This document shows, one piece after another, positions 1-9,459 of a stretch of 64,000 bases of DNA (position 1 is its first letter; each line of letters begins with the position of its first letter). A program made the translations under genes and the position numbers. The stretch lies in assembly GCF_963678635.1 (NCBI RefSeq), contig NC_087066.1, positions 61,288,875 to 61,352,874 of the forward strand, in the 5' to 3' direction. The DNA is from Symsagittifera roscoffensis (lineage: Eukaryota > Xenacoelomorpha > Acoela > Convolutidae). The notes beneath the pieces are model-generated. The model saw only the letters and a list, made by a program, of their open reading frames with translations, did no database searches and had not been told where the DNA came from.

Positions 1-1671
1 TCTAGCTCAGCATTGGCAATTATCTAATCTCGTTTGACATGGTAAGAACTCAAGAGCTGTATTAATTAGGCGCATTTGAAGCATTTAAAGAAAAAAATTA
101 AAAAATACGCTATTGAGCATCTCAAACTCGCTCGCCAAATTCCTCTTCTGATGGTCAGAAAAACTCCGCCGCGTACTTTTAAAGATAAACATTTTATATA
201 ATAATATTTTTAAATAATAATATTTACAGAACGCTCAAAAGCAAGGCATGATTTTCAGACATCCTTATTAGAAATTCCACAGTATCAGTACAATGTATCA
301 GTACAATGAGAAGAGCTGACCTTAAATTGGTTATTTTTCTCATTATGGTTTTCTTCAAATGCGGTTTTTTGCTCGGTGTACTGTCTAAATAATTAATTTT
401 GTTCAAAAGCTTATGCAGTTGATCAGTGAAATTCTACTAAGGACACAAAAAATTCTGGTTGTGTCGTCTATCACGCGATACCGAGTTCGTTCGCAATTTA
501 CGATGCGGAGCACCACCTGGATTGAGCCCTGCTGAAAAAGATTTTTATATAGATGCCTTTAAATACAGCTGCTCGCTAGTTATTACTTGCAAACAACTTT
601 TTGCCAAATTACCTGTTCTGTTACTCTCTTCAAAAGCCAATTATCAGAGTTTTAAGTATTTTTCTGTAATGCTAGCAAAGCTCAAAAAACCATTAACGAT
701 TTTCACATTTTTACATCAAGCAGAAAAAAAATAATTGATTTAAAATAGTATTTTTTTCCTAATATGATCAATTTTGTTCGTTTTTGTCGGGTTATTCCAT
801 TTGTGTTTTGTGGCTAAAAAGGGAGATATCGTCAAAAGCTTACGTCGAGCAGGGATGAAATACCACTCAGCACTGCCAAACTTTTGGTCGCGAAATCTAC
901 CTCGCGCGACCAGCTTTGTTCGAGAATTAAGTCCTGCTCAATTAGAGTATAATTCAAAACATCTTAAATTACAGCTGCTCTCTATCTTCCGTCTACAACA
1001 AATCAGTGATCAACAAGATAAACATTAAGCCTTTTTCTATTAAGTTCATTTAAAAAAAATACTTCCACAGTAATGATTTTCGTCAACCATAAATCATTAG
1101 GATTTTTCAGTTATACCTTTCTTACAGATCAAAATTTAAAAGAATTTTTTTCATCACACAATTGGATTTATTTTATTCAGCAAAGCAAGATAAGATATCA
1201 AAATGAGATGGCCAAACTGAAGCTATTTCATTTATTTAGCCTCAAACGAGTTTGAGTAGTAAGGGCATTTTTAATTGTAGCTGAACTTTTAGTTGAAAAT
1301 TCGAAAACGATTGCAATTTGTTGATTATTTAGTTAGCAACTTTCAGAAATGGTCCGATGCTCTGAACATCGGCACTGTATTTCTTAGTAAAATCGATCCA
1401 TTTTCATTATCAAAACATTTTTTTTTTCAATACTCAGAGGGTTATAACTAAAAAAAACCATATCACTTTTCTGGGTTCGGAGACACAATTAAACCTTAGC
1501 CTAACACTGCAAACTTGGAGGGCAGCAGACAGCAACAGATCACAAGTCGATACAGGCCTTCATTTGTTGACAACAATTTCTAGGCTGAATGATTGGTTGA
1601 GCTAATACAAAGCTTGATTTCCAAACACATCACACAACCAAACCTTTTATACTAACTTCAACTACTCTTAG
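1..1671. other. No recognisable gene
   Basis: AT-rich sequence holding only short open frames (the longest about 90 codons, near 459-734). None of their translations shows a familiar domain, and I see no tandem array, tRNA or long inverted repeat. Two short stretches (about 480-600 and 830-980) are loosely alike, each with a Phe-Val-Arg then Ser-Pro-Ala peptide, which might be old retroelement debris. This is a weak observation. Confidence 0.4.
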
Positions 1672-2170
1672 TCATGTTTTTGACAGTTTTTAATAACATA
1701 GCCAACAGACAGTTGGAAAAGAGTCAATGAATGCAAGAAAACGAAAAAAACGGATGTGCTTTTATGAAAAAACTGTGAAAATTTTGAATTTCAAGGAGAA
1801 AAGTAGATGCCCAAAAAATTAAACCTTAAAATTCATGATTGACACGACACCTTCTTGAGGACAATAACTGAAGTTGAAAAAACTGGACCAATAAATAAAT
1901 TTTTTATTTTTTAGGGAAATCTGAAAATTAAATTCCAATTTTGAAACTAGAAGTCGATCACGTTGTTCGTGACCTTTGCACTTCTGCTCTTCGATAGTGC
2001 AGTTTGCCTTCCTTTTAACCAAGTAAATGAAGTAAACTTAAAAACAAATCAAAAGTCAAACCACGAAAAACTAAACTTGAGCTTGACCAAACTTTATACA
2101 CAGGCGAAGTTGCACTTCGCATACACAAGCAAAAATATGACCGATAACGCTACTGGAAAAAACTGAATGC
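1672..2170. repeat. Dispersed repeat, copy 1 (interrupted)
   Basis: Stretches of this interval match 6175-6475 closely: the segment containing catagccaac.gacagttgg, then gaagtcgat, then gatagtgcagtttgcctt, and a downstream part reading aaacttgagcttga. Copy 1 has about 170 bp of extra sequence in its middle (about 1765-1935) that copy 2 lacks. On the minus strand both copies have a short open frame with the peptide KANCTIE, but neither has a credible gene around it. I do not recognise the repeat family. Confidence 0.6.
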
Positions 2171-3438
2171 GTGAAATTTTGAGTCTTAATTTTTTTTAAG
2201 TGACGCACACCAATTATGAGCCTACATAATTGCTAAGTGACGCAAGCTAATTATGACGCATTACAGTCTCGGGACTATTTTCTCAAAAATATATAGACCT
2301 TCAAGAAACGATAAAATTTAATGGTATTTTGGACCAAATTTTCTGCACCGCAGTCGAATTTTAGAAAGAAGCGTTTTTAAGCCCTTTTTGGAAAGTTTTG
2401 ACCAAAAATCGAGTTTTTTCGGCGCGCGCTCCCCCTGAAAATTAGTCTATGTTGGCGCCCACGGCGCTTTTAGAAAAATTTTAGGGTCAGTCAGCCAAAA
2501 ACTGACATCTCAAAATAGTACAAAGGTAACCTTTTGGGTCGGCAGGGGAACAAATCACTGAGGGGGTCTCTAGAAAATATAGACTTAAAAACATAAGACC
2601 AAATTATGATTTTTATAGACCAGTCTATAAATATAGACCAAGTGGCCAGCCTGGCGCATTGGCACTAACAGTCAATTTGAAAAAAAAAAGAAATTTACCA
2701 ACTAACATGCCTCAATTTATAGAACGGATGTATCTTAACTAGTATACCCTCTTATTTTGTTGCCGGTCTCCTTCCCTACCTCTACGCTACAGATCCTTAA
2801 TACCTGGAAGCTGAAGTGCCATTTGTATTATAATAAACTTGTGTTAATATTCTTAGCATTGGCTGTACTTAATAGCTAGTTATTGGATTACAATGAACAC
2901 TTTCAAAAAGAACACATTTTGTCGCAACAATATTTGCGACTTAGGTTGTAAAGAAGAGAGTTTATACTATAACACAAGCTTTGCTTGGGCAAAGACAGAA
3001 CAAATGAAAAAAAAAATTATCGCGACCGTTGTAAGAGTCTGAACTACGTTCTTCGTCTCTTAACAAACCAAAATTTCTGACGTAACTTGAAACACTAAAT
3101 AGTTCCAACATGACGTCGAGGTTTCTTTCCTTGCATCAAATTAAACATTTTTAAAACTTTCTCACGTTAAAGTTACATTTAGGTTTCCCGGATCACCAAT
3201 AATTTCCTTGGATCTATTAAACAAACTTCTTCTATTTTTGGAATCAGTTCAATCAGCCCGTTAATAGTGTTTAGCGACCCAGTAGTGTAAATTTACACTC
3301 CCACCCTGATCAAGAATTCAGGACCAACTAATTTAAATAATCAAGATTTGACATTAGATTCACGTAACTAACCATAATCAATAACGCTATAAGTCTATAA
3401 CGACTCTTTGGAGACAATCCACTTCACCCCTATTTTCA
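2171..3438. other. No recognisable gene
   Basis: No open frame of note on either strand. A short sequence of the form aatatagacc / tatagaccaa recurs several times between about 2285 and 2640, but not as a clean array. Nothing else is supported. Confidence 0.4.
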
Positions 3439-3810
3439 TTGACCCTGGCTAGAAAACAATCTATTCAAGAAACACCTAAAAAGCTTTCAACAAACTACTT
3501 GTACTTATTTATAACTAAGCCTTATGAATTGATTCAACCTTTGATCAAACACCAATACCCCCTAGATAACAGTAACTTAAAACCGTCTTGGATACAAGCT
3601 TCCCCAAGTACACATGAAGCGTTATTTGATCTGAGTGAATTTATTCGACGTGAAAAAAGTTGTTTAGTCGACGTGAATTTTGTCAACGAACAAAATTTGC
3701 AAAAAATCTGTGGCGCTGACCCAGGATTTGTGTCGTTTATGCAAAAAAAAATAAAAAATTCGAAAATTTCGTCGACAGGTTTTCAAGTCTATCAATATAA
3801 TTTTTTGTAA
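3439..3810 (+). CDS. Unrecognised open frame, possible exon
   Basis: Open frame of about 123 codons with no in-frame ATG near its start, so it is more likely an exon or a gene fragment than a complete gene. A CTAG just upstream could provide a splice acceptor (ctggctag, about 3445-3452), and CAG|GTTTTC near 3779 could act as a weak donor. The composition is ordinary (STHEALFDLSEFIRREKSC is typical soluble helical sequence), but I recognise no domain. It lies opposite in orientation to the minus-strand exons that begin at 4003, so it would belong to a separate transcription unit. It could equally be chance. Confidence 0.25.
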   Translation: MTLARKQSIQETPKKLSTNYLYLFITKPYELIQPLIKHQYPLDNSNLKPSWIQASPSTHEALFDLSEFIRREKSCLVDVNFVNEQNLQKICGADPGFVSFMQKKIKNSKISSTGFQVYQYNFL

Positions 3811-4002
3811 GGTCCGTGTTTAGAACTACTTTAAAACAAAAAAAATCAGACCTATACAAGACAAACTCATTTCGTTGTTTTACACTTAAAATGAACAGAA
3901 AACACCACCTAAATAAGTGTCTTCACTTCGTTGATTAACACTTGATAATAAAAACGTTAACTCTAACTATGTTAGTCTAACAAATCATCAGTTATTATAA
4001 GT

Positions 4003-4598
4003 TCAAGGCTGGGCCACAGACAGCGAAGAGATTCCTTTGATCTTTCTCAGAGTAGCATGTAGTGCAGTTTTAAATGAGATATCTTGCTTTGCTGTCTTTC
4101 TGCTCTTTGCCATTCCGGTTGGACTTCCGAGGTCCATACTGCCTTGACGAGAAGAGGGCGAAAATGATGGCGCCGTCGGCGAATTCAGTAAACTCGGTTG
4201 GGCCAATTGTGAGAAACCCAATGGAAGTGAAGTAATAATCACAAAGTTGTCATCGTAACGGCAACACAAAAAGCGAACCATTTGTTCAAACGCAGTCTCG
4301 TAGCTATCTATTGACTTTGAATTGGCCTGGCTACTCCCAAAACCTTCCGAGCTTCTGTCCAAATCTTTGTAAATTTCAACATACTCGTTGGAGTAAAATG
4401 ACCCGATTGATAAACTTCGCCATTTCACTCTCAGCAACTTACAAACTGCTTCTAGAAAAGTTTCCACGCAAGACGCCTGCTGTGAATCGGAATGAACTAT
4501 ACTGTGTACTAGTTCGATACCATGGTACTTGAGATTAAGAGATGGAGACCCACAGATTCCACTGAGCAGGAAGGCTTCGATATCCCTAGCCGGATCGC
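4003..4598 (-). CDS. Terminal coding exon of unrecognised host gene
   Basis: Minus-strand exon running from 4598 to the stop codon at 4005-4003. A splice acceptor (TTGTTGATAG) immediately precedes it. Its phase fits the donor of the exon at 5019-4805, so the codon for glycine (G|GC) is restored across the junction and reads on as GDPARDIEAFLLSG. The first two thirds look like folded helical protein. The last 70 residues are rich in Ser, Pro and basic residues (PTAPSFSPSSRQGS), suggesting a disordered tail. I do not recognise the family. The open frame extends slightly upstream of the acceptor to an ATG at 4620, but that start is probably intronic. Confidence 0.5.
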
Positions 4599-4804
4599 CT
4601 ATCAACAACCAGTTTAACATTCAAAAAACCTACAAATTCACGTAAAATTTGCAATTCATTAACTACCTCTCGAAAAAATTTCGATCAAATTGTATTACAT
4701 TAATGCTATAATTGTCAACTTGAAATTCTATTGAAGAAGGCATTTTATTCTCAATAATAGTATACTTTCTACTCAAATAAAACAGAAGATTTCATCATAT
4801 TTAC

Positions 4805-5019
4805 CTTTTTCTGGTCCTTCATTTGACTGGTTAAACAAGATCCAGCAGGAGACTTTGTTCGTTTTGGAGAAGGTGGAGAGGGAAGATGAAATCCAGTTCT
4901 TGGAGTGGAATACTTTCTCCCACTCTGGGAAGAGATCAGCTGCTGATATTCTGTTGAGGTTGTTGGAGAAGTAGCATCCGAAAAGGGCAGATAGAAAAGA
5001 AGTCACGCCAGACAAATAC
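4805..5019 (-). CDS. Internal coding exon of the same unrecognised gene
   Basis: Minus-strand exon with a good polypyrimidine acceptor (TGTGCCTTTTAG, ending at 5020) and a good donor (AAAAAG|GTAAAT, exon end at 4805). The reading frame is open throughout and encodes about 71 residues beginning YLSGVTSFLSALFG. Its 3' phase (one base of a codon) fits the acceptor at 4598. The hydrophobic start could be a buried helix. I could not connect its 5' phase cleanly to the open frame at 5379-5828, so an additional exon or a different donor is probably involved. Family unknown. Confidence 0.5.
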
Positions 5020-5378
5020 CTAAAAGGCACATTCATGAAGTTAGTCACTCAACGTTTAGAACACTAACTTCAAAATATTTATTTGAAAGAATGAAGTTAC
5101 TTCAAAATCATCGTGACCTCACAAAACCTTTAACACAGAGAAATTTAAAAAATGTTTTAGTTGGAATATGAATGAAATCAATCGAGACTACTACAGACAA
5201 ATTGATCAACTGATTTCAAGAAAAAAACAGTAAGAGATCCAGAAAACATTCGCGAAAAGCGAACCGTCAGATTTCAAATCATCTGATAGCAAAATTTTTT
5301 ACGGGGAAAAAGTACACTGCCCAAAATTCTGCATCGAGACTAAATGCGTCCGATCACAGAAGAGAAGTTGAAATGAAT

Positions 5379-5828
5379 TTATTCACAAAAACCTAACGTC
5401 AAAATATTATTCTTTGGTTTGGACGAAGAGCCCCAAAACACAGCTGAAAGGGTCCTTGCTGCTGTACTAGACGCCGCTTTACTCTGAACAGAAGACGCTG
5501 AAATTGAGCCTGGCGTAAATGTTGCGGCGATGTCAAACACATTGCTACGTAAACTTGCTAAGGCTGCCAAACATTTCTCAGCACGCTTCAAGCAATTCAG
5601 CGCTGAAGTTATTTGAAGATGGTTGATGTGTCTGACAGAATCCGCGATAAGTTCCACCAGCATCATTTCTAGCATCACATTTTGCTGAACAAACAAAACC
5701 ATCTGAGTCATTTCAAGATGTCGAGTTACACATAAGTCAAAAACTATGGAGGTCAAAAAATGAGAAAAAAATTCAGACCAGTTTTTCTGAACACAGAGAT
5801 AACTTTTCTGTATCCGAATCACGGCCAA
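5379..5828 (-). CDS. Probable coding exon of unrecognised host gene
   Basis: Minus-strand open frame of 149 codons. A long pyrimidine tract ending CCTCCATAG (about 5745-5790) is a likely splice acceptor, so the true exon probably starts near 5745 with FDLCVTRHLEMTQ and not at the upstream ATG. The protein is helical: ADSVRHINHLQITSALNC, then a heptad-like stretch, then a Ser/Ala-rich tail. Part of this exon (about 5600-5685) is duplicated at 6985-7069. The LVEL...ADSVRHI segment reminded me faintly of WASH complex subunit 4, but the resemblance is too short to use. Confidence 0.45.
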   Translation of the reverse strand: MAVIRIQKSYLCVQKNWSEFFSHFLTSIVFDLCVTRHLEMTQMVLFVQQNVMLEMMLVELIADSVRHINHLQITSALNCLKRAEKCLAALASLRSNVFDIAATFTPGSISASSVQSKAASSTAARTLSAVFWGSSSKPKNNILTLGFCE

Positions 5829-6174
5829 TGGGACTTTAATATGATAAACAAGCTTTCCTTGTAGTAGTCAAAATTTACTGGAAAAAAATCAAAAAACGGA
5901 CCCTACTCTTTAGTTTCTTCACTCTTCGAGAATGCTCGGAACAAAACCATTAAGCATTAAGCCAAATTAAGTATAAACTAAGTATTTCGAAAATATTTCG
6001 AGATATATTGAGTTGGAAAAACGATTTTTTATTATTGTATTGATAATTGAAGCATATAGCTTTTTTCGGTTCTTTTGAACAATGAGAAATGCATCAACTG
6101 TGCTAACGTATAACTAATCGAACGTCAAAGCAAATCCTATCAAAAAGCTGTAAAGGTGCTCCATTTGCGACTTA

Positions 6175-6475
6175 GGTTAGAAAACAAGAAGACTCTTAAT
6201 AACACACTCAGCTGACGCTAGTGTTATGATTGACACTTTTTTGAACATAGCCAACTGACAGTTGGAAACGAGTATTGAACGCAAGAAAACTGAAAAATCC
6301 GTTTTCAAATATAGAAGTCGATAACATTTTTTACCTTTAGACTTTCGCTGTTCGATAGTGCAGTTTGCCTTCTTTTTAACAAAGGAAATTAACTGAACTT
6401 CAAAAGAACCAAAAGTCAATCAGCGAAAAAGTAAACTTGAGCTTGAACAAATTTTAAGACAATGGCACTATCATC
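6175..6475. repeat. Dispersed repeat, copy 2
   Basis: Matches 1672-2170 over most of its length and lacks that copy's internal 170-bp stretch, so either copy 1 gained an insertion or copy 2 suffered a deletion. No gene is visible. Confidence 0.6.
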
Positions 6476-6560
6476 AAATTTTCATACAGAAGCGAATCTG
6501 CATTTTGCAAACAAGGAGGCTTTTCAAATTGTAAGAAAAATCAAAAAGAAAAACTGGAAA

Positions 6561-6970
6561 AACAATGTAAAATATTACCAGGAACCGAATCTCCGCTGAA
6601 GACAACCAATTATAATCAGTTGCCAGTTGAGCTTTGTGCATTTGCTTTCAGCCAAAAACCAACCAATAATTTAATGTTTGCTCCTAGGACCAACGAAAAA
6701 CAATGTTGAATATCACCAGGAACAGAATCTCAGCCGAAGACAACCAATTATAATCAGTTGCCAGCTGAACTTTGTGCATTTGCTTTCAGCCAAAAACCAA
6801 CCAATAATTTAATGTTTGCTCCTAGGACCAACGAAAAACAATGTAAAATATCACCAGGAACAGAATCTCAGCCGACGACAACCAATTATAATCAGTTGCC
6901 AGCTGAACTTTGTGCATTTACATTCAGCCAAAAACCAACCAATAATTTAGTGTTTGCTCCTAGGAGTATT
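6561..6970. repeat. Tandem repeat, three copies of about 138 bp
   Basis: Three successive units start at about 6561, 6698 and 6837 (aacaatgt), each containing accaggaac.gaatct, aaccaattataatcagttgc and tttgctcctaggac. The second and third are nearly identical and the first is slightly more diverged. The third ends abruptly at gctcctagga, where the copied exon fragment follows. Short open frames inside are by-products of the repeat. Confidence 0.85.
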
Positions 6971-6984
6971 CAGCTGGCAATTTA

Positions 6985-7069
6985 GCGCTGAAGTTATTTG
7001 AAGATGGTTGATGTGTCTGACAGAATCCGCGATAAGTTCCACCAGCATCATTTCTAGCATCACATTTTA
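6985..7069 (-). pseudogene. Duplicated fragment of the 5.6-kb exon
   Basis: About 85 bp identical, or nearly so, to 5600-5685, in the same orientation. On the minus strand it repeats the codons for LEMMLVELIADSVRHINHLQ. It is abutted on one side by the end of the 138-bp tandem repeat and on the other by sequence leading into the CR1 element. It has no splice signals of its own that I can see, so it is a dead copy and not an alternative exon. Confidence 0.7.
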
Positions 7070-7225
7070 GCCTAATTAGCCTAATTGTTGTGATAAACTT
7101 ATTAAATAGTTTCAGAGAGTGATGAAACACTAGTTGCCATTCTTTGGGCACTGACTACTAACTTCAGCATATTATCCTTGACACCAACAGCACCATTATT
7201 CCTGGCATTTTCCTGGCTTCACACA

Positions 7226-8155
7226 ATGTCAACACCAATGCTTCTGATGCTGCCCGACGACTTCACGAAACTCAATCCCGAACAAAAAGATAAGTACTAC
7301 GTTCAAATATATAACCTTGTCAATGTACTAGCAACATCCAGTAATCCTCCAAACAGTAATCAAAACGCAAAAGGACTCAGAGCACCTATTGATTTTGCTG
7401 CCAAAGTAATCCCCACTGATACTCAAAACTTGATTATTGGTTCGAGTTTTTTAGCGGAGTTTGACACGAAGGAGCTGCCCAAAGACGTGGCCGTTCATTC
7501 TTACCGCGGGTCATTTTGCAGCGAGAAACAATCAGTTGTGAAAAAGTACGACGATACTGAGCTGAAATCAGTAACCTTCCAGGACGGCACCAATTCACTC
7601 ACAAGGGAACTACACAAACCTGTAGATGATATATTTGAAACTTTTTGCGCCACCATTAGTGAAATTGAGACAAAGTTTTCACCTACAATAATCAATATAT
7701 GCCAAGTCCCGCCTGTGAAATCGGGACCCGATTCTGTAAGTGGTAAACGTATAACTGAATTCAACAGCCTTATTGCTCATAAATTTAAGAAAAAAAAGTA
7801 TCAAATTGTTCCTATCTACGATAAAATTGTCAGCATAAACGACTATCAGTCAATCTTCTTTGATGAAGTACATTTGATGCGTTCTGTTAGTACTTTAAAA
7901 AATGCAATCATGGAAAAGGTGCTACCATTATCCAGCTTATCACCTCGAGTTGTTTCTCCGAATACTTCCAACTCTAGGGGCCCAGCGCACCCTCAGAGGA
8001 ATCGTATGAAACCTGGTTCAAGCCAAGTCTCGTGGGGCCCCGAGCACCCAAAGAGTCTTGCGAGCCATGGTTTCAGCAACAATCAAACCTACAATTATAT
8101 GAATACCAATCGTAGTAATTATGACTTAAGCCATAATAGATACTATCCATACTAA
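7226..8155 (+). CDS. CR1 ORF1 protein with SGNH/GDSL esterase-like domain
   Basis: ORF1 of the retrotransposon, starting at the first ATG of the frame (MSTPMLLML) and ending 47 bp before ORF2. Domain: NLIIGSSFLAEF (first strand with the nucleophile-position serine), FQDGTNSL (the block with Gly and Asn), and FFDEVHLM (the Asp-x-x-His block). Together these match the spaced blocks of SGNH hydrolases, which are known in ORF1 of CR1 elements. The C-terminal 70 residues are rich in Pro, Ser, Asn and Arg (SNSRGPAHPQRNRMKPGS) and probably bind RNA. No zinc finger or coiled coil is evident. The frame is intact. In CR1 elements this protein is thought to accompany the RNA in the RNP; the esterase's substrate is not known. 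Confidence 0.7.
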   Translation: MSTPMLLMLPDDFTKLNPEQKDKYYVQIYNLVNVLATSSNPPNSNQNAKGLRAPIDFAAKVIPTDTQNLIIGSSFLAEFDTKELPKDVAVHSYRGSFCSEKQSVVKKYDDTELKSVTFQDGTNSLTRELHKPVDDIFETFCATISEIETKFSPTIINICQVPPVKSGPDSVSGKRITEFNSLIAHKFKKKKYQIVPIYDKIVSINDYQSIFFDEVHLMRSVSTLKNAIMEKVLPLSSLSPRVVSPNTSNSRGPAHPQRNRMKPGSSQVSWGPEHPKSLASHGFSNNQTYNYMNTNRSNYDLSHNRYYPY

Positions 8156-8202
8156 TGCTGTTTTAGTAGTCTATTACCCAATGATCTGGATCTATCAAAT
8201 TT

Positions 8203-9459
8203 ATGTTTAGCCAATGGCTTTTAAAGACTCTCCTTATTTTCTCCCTTTTAACTAGCATTCCCATTAAGTACAATGAACCCAACAGCACCGCACTACTCAA
8301 AACTAGAAACATGACGTCTAACCGCCACTTTAGATTCACAGCTGGCATCTATTGCGCAGTTGTGATACTAACCTTTCAGATTGGAATATTGGAAATCCTG
8401 CTTCTTCAATGTGGGGACATCGAAGTCAATCCAGGTCCCGCACTTTCATATGGAATCCTGGCAAACAAAGCAAAGGAACACCACAACTTCCTCAAATATA
8501 TAACTCTAAATTGTAGAAGTATAAAGAACAAACACATGGAAATGCGTTTCTTGTCAGAAATAGTTGACTCAAACACAATTATCGGTCTTACGGAAACCTG
8601 GCTTGACGAAACATGCGATCATCAAACTTATTCATTCTGCAGAACAACCCATGAAATTTTTAGATGCGACCGTAACAAAAAATGCACTGGTCAACACGCA
8701 GGTGGTGGTACTCTTCTTCTTATTCCAAAAAAATTTAACCCTAAGATTCGAGAAGATTTAAATTATCTACGTCCCTCCCATTTTGAAGGACTCTGGGTGG
8801 AATATAGCCCAATCATCTCAAAAAAATCAAAAAGACAGATAATTGCTATTGCCTACAATCCACACAAACAATTCAAGGAAATTTTTATAGAAGATACACT
8901 AAAGGGTATCGATTACGCTGCCTCCGAAGCGCGAGATGTTACGATTTTGGGAGATTTCAATATTAACTACTTGAATAAACATGAAGCTAAATTTCTCAGC
9001 GATTCTATTAAACCATACAATTTGTCAATAACCAATAAGTCGATACCGACATACAACTCTAAAAACAGCCAATCCATTTTAGATAACATTATAGCAACCA
9101 AATCTCTTTGTAAAGAAACTATTGTAGCAGAACCACCTATAAACACGGACCATTTAATAACAATGTGTATTAGCAAACTAAAACGATTCGAAAAAGCCAT
9201 TCCAATTCGAACTTTTCGCTTCAACAAAACCAATTATTGTAAAAATAGGTTCTGCGAGGAACTTAAACAGAGTCCATGGTTTCTCGTCTACCAAGAAAAC
9301 GATATCTCTAAAATGTTAATAAAATTTGAAGATATTTTCTCGCATGCCCTAAACGCTCACGCACCACTAGAGCAGAAGTATATCCGAAATAAACCGCAGC
9401 TACAGCTGTCTGGTAAAGTACTTAACTCAGTCAATAGACCTTTAAAACAGGAAAAATAA
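8203..9459 (+). CDS. CR1 ORF2, N-terminal part: signal-like segment, 2A motif, endonuclease
   Basis: The frame opens with two hydrophobic stretches (WLLKTLLIFSLLTSI and IYCAVVILTFQIGILEILLL), followed at residues 71-79 by GDIEVNPGP, the canonical ribosome-skipping 2A motif (D-x-E-x-N-P-G-P). An APE-type endonuclease follows: ITLNCRSIKNK, IGLTETWLDE (catalytic Glu), ILGDFNINY (Asp/Asn), and TDHL with the terminal Asp-His pair. If 2A acts, the first 78 residues are released separately from the endonuclease-RT. The frame stops at 9459, before the reverse transcriptase, because of frameshift damage. 2A at the start of ORF2 is documented in CR1-like elements of sea urchin and other invertebrates. 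Confidence 0.85.
   Translation: MFSQWLLKTLLIFSLLTSIPIKYNEPNSTALLKTRNMTSNRHFRFTAGIYCAVVILTFQIGILEILLLQCGDIEVNPGPALSYGILANKAKEHHNFLKYITLNCRSIKNKHMEMRFLSEIVDSNTIIGLTETWLDETCDHQTYSFCRTTHEIFRCDRNKKCTGQHAGGGTLLLIPKKFNPKIREDLNYLRPSHFEGLWVEYSPIISKKSKRQIIAIAYNPHKQFKEIFIEDTLKGIDYAASEARDVTILGDFNINYLNKHEAKFLSDSIKPYNLSITNKSIPTYNSKNSQSILDNIIATKSLCKETIVAEPPINTDHLITMCISKLKRFEKAIPIRTFRFNKTNYCKNRFCEELKQSPWFLVYQENDISKMLIKFEDIFSHALNAHAPLEQKYIRNKPQLQLSGKVLNSVNRPLKQEK

Noticed and set aside
4003-5828. WASH complex subunit 4 or a gamma-tubulin-complex protein
   Set aside because: Short stretches such as ADSVRHI are suggestive, but neighbouring residues do not continue the similarity, so no name is given.
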